DNA of 36,540 nucleotides, taken from positions 1 through 36,540 of the forward strand of contig JAQQAK010000213.1 of NCBI GenBank assembly GCA_028527945.1, read 5' to 3'. Below the pieces are notes generated by a model. The model had not been told where the DNA came from. It searched no databases and saw only the letters and a list, made by a program, of their open reading frames with translations. Positions within the stretch are counted from its first letter, which is position 1; each line of letters opens with the position of its first letter. Positions 31,564 through 36,540 of this stretch are shown one piece after another. Both the position numbers and the translations under genes were made by a program. The DNA is from Spirochaetaceae bacterium. Its GTDB lineage: Bacteria > Spirochaetota > Spirochaetia > UBA9216.

Positions 31564-32462
31564 GTATAATTGAAGGGCGTAATACCGCAAGAGGTACAGT
31601 CGCAGCCTGGGTTTATCTATTGCCAGCACTGATTATTATCTCGGTATTTGTATTTTATCCCCTGATTATGGCGTTTCGAATGAGCATGTATGAAAGCTAT
31701 AATTTTTATAAGAATGTTGGCACTGGTTTTGGTTTTGCTAGTTTTAAGCGAGTTCTTTGTGATTCAGATTTTCATATAGCTGTAAAAAACACCCTTTTCT
31801 TGAGTTTTGTGGCAATGCCTGTTTCTATAATCATTTCCTTGGTAATAGCTCTTTTGATAAGTTCAATAAAGAAGTTTCAGGCTCTTTTTCAGACATTCTT
31901 TTTTCTCCCATATGTTACCTCTGTAATAGCAGTCGGAATTGTTTTCCGCTGGCTTTTTCATAGCAATTATGGTCTTATAAATTATTTTCTTGGTTTGTTT
32001 CATATCCACCCAGTGGCTTGGTTAAATAATCCGAAAACCACTATCTATGCTCTGGCTATTTATTACATTTGGGGAAATCTTGCCTTTAATACGATCATAC
32101 TTCTTGTAGGTGTTCAGAATATTCCAAAGATGTATTATAACGCGGCCAGGGTAGATGGAGCAAAGTGGGGGAAGATTATTTTCAGAATAACCCTGCCTCA
32201 GCTGTCTCCTACCATTATTTTTCTGACCATAGTTGGTTTTATCGCTTCTTTCAAGGTTTATAACGAAGTCTATGCTTTGTTTGGAGATCTAGGGGGGGCT
32301 GCAAATAGTGCTTATACTATTGTTTTTTATATCTATCGGACTTTTTATGGTGCCGGGCGTATGCATATAGCGGCGGCGGCCGCGGTTATACTTTTTGTGG
32401 CTATTTTATGTATAACCATTATTCAGATGCTTGTTAGCAAAAAATTTGTTCATTATAAATAG
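31560..32462 (+). CDS. ABC transporter permease, MalF/UgpA type
   Basis: 300 residues, six membrane helices, and the cytoplasmic EAA loop near YYNAARVDGAKWGKIIFRITLPQLSPT that contacts the ATPase. Inner membrane. Overlaps the ATPase gene by four bases. Partner of the permease at 32481. Confidence 0.93.
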   Translation: MSIIEGRNTARGTVAAWVYLLPALIIISVFVFYPLIMAFRMSMYESYNFYKNVGTGFGFASFKRVLCDSDFHIAVKNTLFLSFVAMPVSIIISLVIALLISSIKKFQALFQTFFFLPYVTSVIAVGIVFRWLFHSNYGLINYFLGLFHIHPVAWLNNPKTTIYALAIYYIWGNLAFNTIILLVGVQNIPKMYYNAARVDGAKWGKIIFRITLPQLSPTIIFLTIVGFIASFKVYNEVYALFGDLGGAANSAYTIVFYIYRTFYGAGRMHIAAAAAVILFVAILCITIIQMLVSKKFVHYK

Positions 32463-32480
32463 GTTTACAGGAGCCTTGAG

Positions 32481-33335
32481 TTGGAAGTTGTAGAAGATAT
32501 TAAAGATAAATCTCCAAGGCATAGAGGGGCAAAGATAATCATTTATGCGGTTCTTGTTTTTGGCTCCTTTTGGATGCTTCTTCCATTTGTATGGATGATT
32601 TTAACATCCCTTAAAAGCTTGCAGGAGGCAATTTCTGTTCCGCCAGTTTGGTTTCCTTCAAAACCTCTCTGGTCTAATTATCAGAAAGCTTTGTCTGTTG
32701 CTCCTTTTGGAAGGTATTTTCTTAATACCGTTATAGTTTCTTCAGTTAATACAGTATTAACTATTATTGTTACAATACTGGCAGCATTCTCATTTGCTCG
32801 TCTTAAATTTGTTGGTAAAAACCTTCTTTTTACATTGATTCTTGCTTCAATGATGGTTCCTGGAGAAATGCTTATTATTCAGAACTATGTAACCGTAGCA
32901 AAGCTTGGATGGATAGACTCATATGCAGCTTTAATTGTTCCATGGATAGCCAGTCCCTTTTATATTTTTCTTCTCAGACAGTATTTTATGCAGATTCCTG
33001 ATCAGCTTTATTATGCAGCAAGAGTAGACGGATGCAGAGACTTTAAGTATTTATGGAAGGTTATGGTTCCCAATGCCAAGAATACTATTGTGACAATAGG
33101 TATTCTCAATTTTGTTGCCAGCTGGAATGCCTTTTTGTGGCCATTGTTGGTCACTAACAAGGAAAGAATGAGGGTCCTGACTATCGGATTAACTGAATTC
33201 ACCAATGAAGCTGGTTCTGATGTACATCTACAGATGGCCGCGGCAACCTTCATCATATTACCAATGATTATAGTATATATAATTTTGCGCCCCTACATTA
33301 TTGAGGGCGTATCGAGAAGTGGAATTAAGGGATAA
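32481..33335 (+). CDS. ABC transporter permease, MalG/UgpE type
   Basis: 284 residues, six membrane helices, EAA loop YYAARVDGCRDFKYLWKVMVPNAKNT. The start is TTG at 32481 with AGGAG 8 bases upstream. The N-terminus is a charged cytoplasmic tail (EVVEDIKDKSPRHRG). Forms the heterodimeric channel with the preceding permease. Confidence 0.92.
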   Translation: MEVVEDIKDKSPRHRGAKIIIYAVLVFGSFWMLLPFVWMILTSLKSLQEAISVPPVWFPSKPLWSNYQKALSVAPFGRYFLNTVIVSSVNTVLTIIVTILAAFSFARLKFVGKNLLFTLILASMMVPGEMLIIQNYVTVAKLGWIDSYAALIVPWIASPFYIFLLRQYFMQIPDQLYYAARVDGCRDFKYLWKVMVPNAKNTIVTIGILNFVASWNAFLWPLLVTNKERMRVLTIGLTEFTNEAGSDVHLQMAAATFIILPMIIVYIILRPYIIEGVSRSGIKG

Positions 33336-33366
33336 TAATAGTCCTGATAATATTCTTTAAGGAGGG

Positions 33367-33414
33367 ATGATAAAAAGTCTTTCAGCGCGCTAAACGCGTT
33401 TTGTTTTTTATCAT
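33367..33414 (+). terminator. Stem-loop between permease and binding-protein genes, partial terminator or processing site
   Basis: Outer arms ATGATAAAAA (33367-33376) and TTTTTATCAT (33405-33414) are perfectly complementary. Inside, AGCGCG/CGCGTT forms a short GC-rich hairpin (33384-33400) followed by a T-rich run. It probably lowers read-through or protects the mRNA around the binding-protein gene. A second hairpin (TCTGCC/GGCAGA) lies near 33460-33485. Confidence 0.5.
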
Positions 33415-33508
33415 TTTGAAGTCTGAATAAACTCAAACTTCACTCACTATGACAGCCATCTAATCTGCCATAGAGATTTTGGCAGAATTTGTATAAGAGG
33501 AGAAAATA

Positions 33509-34849
33509 ATGAAAAAGATGATGCTGATTATTCTCTCTCTGTTTTTGCTTGGAAGCACAGTTTTTGCTTCCGGGCAGCAGGAAGAGCCCAAAAAAGAAGA
33601 TGCTAAAAGCAAAGAACCTGCCAAGGCAGAGGTCGTCTCTATTAATAAAGAGATATCAAGCCCTGTTACTGTTGAGTTCTGGCATGGAATGAGTGCTAAA
33701 CTAGGAGAAACTGTTGAGCTTTTAGCTGATGAGTTTAATCAGACTATAGGCGCAGAAAAAGGTATAACGGTAGTACCTGTTTTTCAGGGTGGATACACTG
33801 ATCTCAAGCAGAAGCTTACTGCTTCCATCAAAGCAGGAACTGCTCCGGTAATCTCACAGGGGTACTCAAACTACATTGCTGAGTTCATGCAGGCAGATGT
33901 CGTTGTTGCTCTGAACGATTATATCTATGATTCAGAGGTCGGCATTAAAGACTTTGAAGATATTTTTCCCGGCTACCGAGCGGAAAATTGTCAGATTGAT
34001 GGCAAGACCTTCTACAGTCTTCCCTTTAATAAGTCTACAGAGGTAATTTTTTATAATAAAACCTTCTTTGAGGAGAACGGTTATGAGGTTCCTAAAACAT
34101 GGGATGAAATGTCTGCTCTTTGTAAGACTATCTATGAGAAAACTGGAAAGCCTGGTATGGGGTATGATTCTCTAGATAATTATATGATTACTATGATACA
34201 GCAGTTTGGAGGCAAGTATACTGATGCTCAGGGTAATATCTATTACAGTCAGAATGATGCCGCAGTAAAGGCTATAAATCTCTTCAAAGAGAACTTTGAC
34301 AAGGGGTATTGGAGAATTGCTGGAGAAGACAAGTATTTATCAGGTCCCTTTGGAAATGCTGATGTATATATGTATATTGGTTCAACTGCGGGAGCTTCGT
34401 ATGTTAAGCCCAATGGTTTTGAGTGGGATAGCGCTCCCATTCCATATGTATCGGCTGATAAAAAGGCTGCTATACAGCAGGGAACTAATGTCTTTTTGAT
34501 GAACCAGAACAAGAGTGATGAAGAGGTTTATGCTGGTTATGAGTTTATAAAATACCTTGTAAGCAAGGACGCAAACTTTATCTGGTCAACCAACACTGGT
34601 TATCTGCCAATCAGAAAAAGTGTTGTTGAATCACCTGAATATAAGAAATTTCTTGCAACTACTACCGATACAACCAAAATTTCAGGTCCTGCTCAGGGTG
34701 ATTATTATTTTTATGAACCAGGTTTTTTTACTCCTAACTATTCGTCATATGATGTACGTGTTAGCTTGAGAGCTGCTGTTGAAGATGCTCTTCTTAATGG
34801 AACAGATGCCAAGACTGCTGTTGATACAGCATATGGTAAATTAAAGTAA
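33509..34849 (+). CDS. Extracellular solute-binding protein (family 1), UgpB-like
   Basis: 446 residues with a signal peptide (MKKMMLIILSLFLLGSTVFA) and a mature end SGQQEEP typical of spirochaete binding proteins. The body has family-1 features: FWHGMSAKLGETVELLADEFNQ, FQGGYTDLKQKLTASIKAG, LPFNKSTEVIFYNKTFFEENG, PKTWDEM. Similarity to UgpB (sn-glycerol 3-phosphate) is the best guess, but maltose- or other sugar-type substrates are possible. GAGGAG precedes the ATG. It is separated from the permeases by a structured 173-base gap and is the last transporter gene, an unusual place for the binding protein. Confidence 0.9.
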   Translation: MKKMMLIILSLFLLGSTVFASGQQEEPKKEDAKSKEPAKAEVVSINKEISSPVTVEFWHGMSAKLGETVELLADEFNQTIGAEKGITVVPVFQGGYTDLKQKLTASIKAGTAPVISQGYSNYIAEFMQADVVVALNDYIYDSEVGIKDFEDIFPGYRAENCQIDGKTFYSLPFNKSTEVIFYNKTFFEENGYEVPKTWDEMSALCKTIYEKTGKPGMGYDSLDNYMITMIQQFGGKYTDAQGNIYYSQNDAAVKAINLFKENFDKGYWRIAGEDKYLSGPFGNADVYMYIGSTAGASYVKPNGFEWDSAPIPYVSADKKAAIQQGTNVFLMNQNKSDEEVYAGYEFIKYLVSKDANFIWSTNTGYLPIRKSVVESPEYKKFLATTTDTTKISGPAQGDYYFYEPGFFTPNYSSYDVRVSLRAAVEDALLNGTDAKTAVDTAYGKLK

Positions 34850-34855
34850 TTGTTA

Positions 34856-35809
34856 ATGAATATTTCTAATGCTTTGCTTGCAAAACAAATATTTGAACAA
34901 ATCAAAGCTTCGGACAAGATTGTAGTCTGTAGTCATGTTAAACCGGATGGAGATGCCTTTGGCTCTTCATTCGGACTTGCGTATATTCTTCGGGATAATT
35001 TTCCACAGAAAAATATTCTTGTAAGTTCTGTTGAGCATGCTCATATTCGGTTTTTCCCATCAGGAGATTTTATAACGGATGAGTTTATGTCGCAAAGCCT
35101 TGTTATAATTGTTGATACAGCAAGTGGAATACGGGTCTATGATCAGAGATGGTCTCAGGGGAAATTTATAATTAAAATAGATCACCATCCCTTATTTGAG
35201 AGTTTTGGAGATATTGAGCTGGTAAATGATTCCTATCCATCTTGTTGTGAGATTATTATTGATCTAATAAGAGAATGGGAGCTTAAGATTTCTCAAAAAA
35301 GTGCTGAATATCTTTTTGCCGGGCTTACTACAGATACAGGACGTTTTCGTTTTCCTGGAGTAGGAAAGGCAACTTTTGAAAGGGCTTCTTTTTTATGTAG
35401 TCTTGGGGTACACCCCTCTGATGTGTATGATTCTATATATCAGGAAAAGGCTTCTGTCCTAAGATTTCGCGGATGGGTGAGTTCTAATTTTGTAAATAAT
35501 AATGGTTTTGCTTATGTTAAAGTAAAAAAAGATATTACTTTCCACTATGGAATAAGTCCTGAACAAGCTAATTCTATGGTAAACCTATTATCAGATCTTG
35601 AGGATGTAAAGATCTGGACCTTTTTCTGTGAGGATCCGGTATCTGGTCAAATAAAAGTAGAATTTCGTTCCTGTTCTATTGCTGTAAATGAGATAGCTCG
35701 GAAATTCGGAGGATGGGGACATCGTCTGGCTTCAGGAACTGTTGTAGAAAACTGGAAAGTTGTTGATTCTATAATTGAGTATATCAATGAAATGTTGAAA
35801 AGTTCATAA
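34856..35809 (+). CDS. nrnA: DHH-DHHA1 phosphoesterase, NrnA-like (nanoRNase/pAp phosphatase)
   Basis: A cytosolic manganese-dependent phosphoesterase of about 317 residues degrading short oligoribonucleotides and/or 3'-phosphoadenosine 5'-phosphate. Motifs: SHVKPDGDAFGSS (motif I), VDTAS (motif II), KIDHHP (DHH), TTDTGRFRF, and the DHHA1 nucleotide-binding GGWGHRLASG. The start is ATG 34856 (TTG 34850 alternative), 6 bases past the stop of the binding-protein gene. No Shine-Dalgarno is visible, so coupling to the preceding gene is likely. The link to the transporter may be simple read-through or a substrate connection (phosphodiester); unresolved. Confidence 0.9.
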   Translation: MNISNALLAKQIFEQIKASDKIVVCSHVKPDGDAFGSSFGLAYILRDNFPQKNILVSSVEHAHIRFFPSGDFITDEFMSQSLVIIVDTASGIRVYDQRWSQGKFIIKIDHHPLFESFGDIELVNDSYPSCCEIIIDLIREWELKISQKSAEYLFAGLTTDTGRFRFPGVGKATFERASFLCSLGVHPSDVYDSIYQEKASVLRFRGWVSSNFVNNNGFAYVKVKKDITFHYGISPEQANSMVNLLSDLEDVKIWTFFCEDPVSGQIKVEFRSCSIAVNEIARKFGGWGHRLASGTVVENWKVVDSIIEYINEMLKSS

Positions 35810-35828
35810 CTTTTAGATGTTTTTATAG

Positions 35829-35865
35829 AGGTTCTTTCAAAGCTTAAAAAGTTTTGAAAGAACCT
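35829..35865 (+). terminator. Hairpin after nrnA
   Basis: Perfect 13-bp arms (AGGTTCTTTCAAA/TTTGAAAGAACCT) with an 11-base loop. The following bases are AT-rich but not a pure T tract. Confidence 0.65.
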
Positions 35866-35919
35866 TTATAATTTATAAAAAGCTAGAAGTAATATTTTTT
35901 TCAGGAAAAATTAAAATAT

Positions 35920-35948
35920 TTGACAAATCATTTAAGATCTGCAATCAT
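35920..35948 (+). promoter_or_regulatory. Candidate leaderless promoter of the RnfD/NqrB-like gene
   Basis: Perfect TTGACA (35920-35925), 17-base spacer, AATCAT (35943-35948, four of six), then only 7 bases to the ATG at 35956. No Shine-Dalgarno. Confidence 0.45.
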
Positions 35949-35955
35949 TATTTTT

Positions 35956-36540
35956 ATGGAAAGTTCAAAAAAGAAAAAAGCATTAATAATGAAGCAGAAG
36001 GTTATGTTTCAGGTTCTTTATGCTCTAATACCTCTGGCTATCTTTTCTATTTATTTATATGGTTGGCGTTCTCTTTCTATTCTTATCATTGTTAATGTTG
36101 CAGGCTTTCTTAGTGAGTACGTCTTTGCTAAAATCTATAAAAAGCAAGTAAGTTCTGCGGTTTTTGTAACAAACTTTCTATATGCTTTATCTATGCCTCC
36201 GGCAATCCCATACTGGATAGCAGTTGTTGGAATTGTTTTTGGAGTTGTTTTTGGTAAAATGGTTTTTGGCGGATTTGGCCGAAATATTTTTAACCCTGCT
36301 ATATCTGGCCGAGCTTTTGTCTATATTAGTTTTGGTGCTCCAATGACCTCTGGATTTGTTCAACCTTCCGGAGGCTTTCCTGGCGGCTTTGTTCATTGGC
36401 TTTCCGGGGTTGATGCTGTTTCAAAGGCTACGCCTATTGCTGCTTTTTCAAGCGGAAGTAATGTTGATTTATTAAATCTGATAAGCGGAATAACTGCAGG
36501 ATCTCTTGGTGAGACCTGTGCTATTCTTATAATTATTGGA
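35956..36540 (+). CDS. RnfD/NqrB-family redox-pump membrane subunit (3' end outside the window)
   Basis: 195 codons are visible and the frame stays open to the edge. Several membrane helices (QVLYALIPLAIFSIYL, VVGIVFGVVFG) flank the family signatures FGGFGRNIFNPAISGRAF and GSLGETCAI. SKAT (156-159), before P, matches the Ser/Thr-x-x-Thr flavin attachment site of RnfD/NqrB, so Thr159 should carry covalent FMN. The protein is a membrane subunit of an ion-translocating NADH/ferredoxin (Rnf) or NADH/quinone (Nqr) oxidoreductase; the two cannot be told apart from this fragment. No rnfC or nqrA precedes it, so the gene cluster begins here or differs from the usual order. Confidence 0.85.
   Translation, partial: MESSKKKKALIMKQKVMFQVLYALIPLAIFSIYLYGWRSLSILIIVNVAGFLSEYVFAKIYKKQVSSAVFVTNFLYALSMPPAIPYWIAVVGIVFGVVFGKMVFGGFGRNIFNPAISGRAFVYISFGAPMTSGFVQPSGGFPGGFVHWLSGVDAVSKATPIAAFSSGSNVDLLNLISGITAGSLGETCAILIIIG

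Noticed and set aside
36187..36396. Minus-strand 69-codon ORF at the right edge
   Set aside because: Fully inside the RnfD/NqrB-like reading frame and without any recognisable feature.

Overview
The window is AT-rich bacterial DNA that reads as a chromosomal segment of an anaerobic, fermentative spirochaete. The clues are a class I (archaeal-type) lysyl-tRNA synthetase, several short-lipobox lipoproteins, a solute-binding protein whose mature end begins SGQQEE (common in Treponema/Spirochaeta relatives), a Rex-controlled bifurcating [FeFe]-hydrogenase, and the start of an Rnf/Nqr-type redox pump. The species assignment is inference. I saw no tRNA, rRNA, CRISPR array, insertion sequence or prophage.

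Layout. (1) 264-6132, minus strand: a five-gene operon (N-acyl-D-amino-acid deacylase, DUF5058 membrane protein, partner membrane protein, P1-family aminopeptidase, Asp/Glu racemase). It is preceded by an RpiR-type regulator and a promoter carrying two 13-bp direct repeats. It looks like import and conversion of D-amino-acid-containing compounds. (2) 6229-11129: class I lysS, a D,D-carboxypeptidase, and an HMGL-type acyltransferase whose C-terminus is a Cache-like sensor domain. (3) 11171-13748: a gingipain-like (C25) lipoprotein divergent from a membrane protein with two PilZ domains, with a perfect inverted repeat between them. (4) 13797-17467: era, a ClpP-like protease overlapping purC, and a secreted endonuclease/phosphatase-fold lipoprotein. 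(5) 17466-23444: rex facing the hydrogenase operon (HndA-like, ATPase-fold protein, HndB-like, HndC-like, HndD/HydA), with two Rex-like operators between them. (6) 23522-27724: a sodium:solute symporter, then a minus-strand signalling cassette (DRTGG-like, CBS+HATPase, secreted protein, DRTGG-like, PHP). Relatives of such proteins accompany hydrogenase genes in other anaerobes. (7) 27811-30182: two lipoproteins, one with a papain-like/NlpC-P60-type end. (8) 30511-35865: an ABC importer (ATPase, two permeases, binding protein) followed by an NrnA-type DHH phosphoesterase. (9) 35956 to the edge: the 5' part of an RnfD/NqrB-family gene.

How it fits together. Reduced ferredoxin and NADH from fermentation can be reoxidised by the bifurcating hydrogenase. 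Rex reads NADH/NAD+ and probably controls both itself and that operon, and an Rnf/Nqr-type pump could couple the same carriers to an ion gradient. The most unusual items are the acyltransferase-Cache fusion, the DUF5058-centred D-amino-acid operon with its operator repeats, the hydrogenase-linked signalling cassette, and a set of five genes whose best promoter puts the start codon at or within a few bases of the predicted transcript start (candidate leaderless mRNAs).
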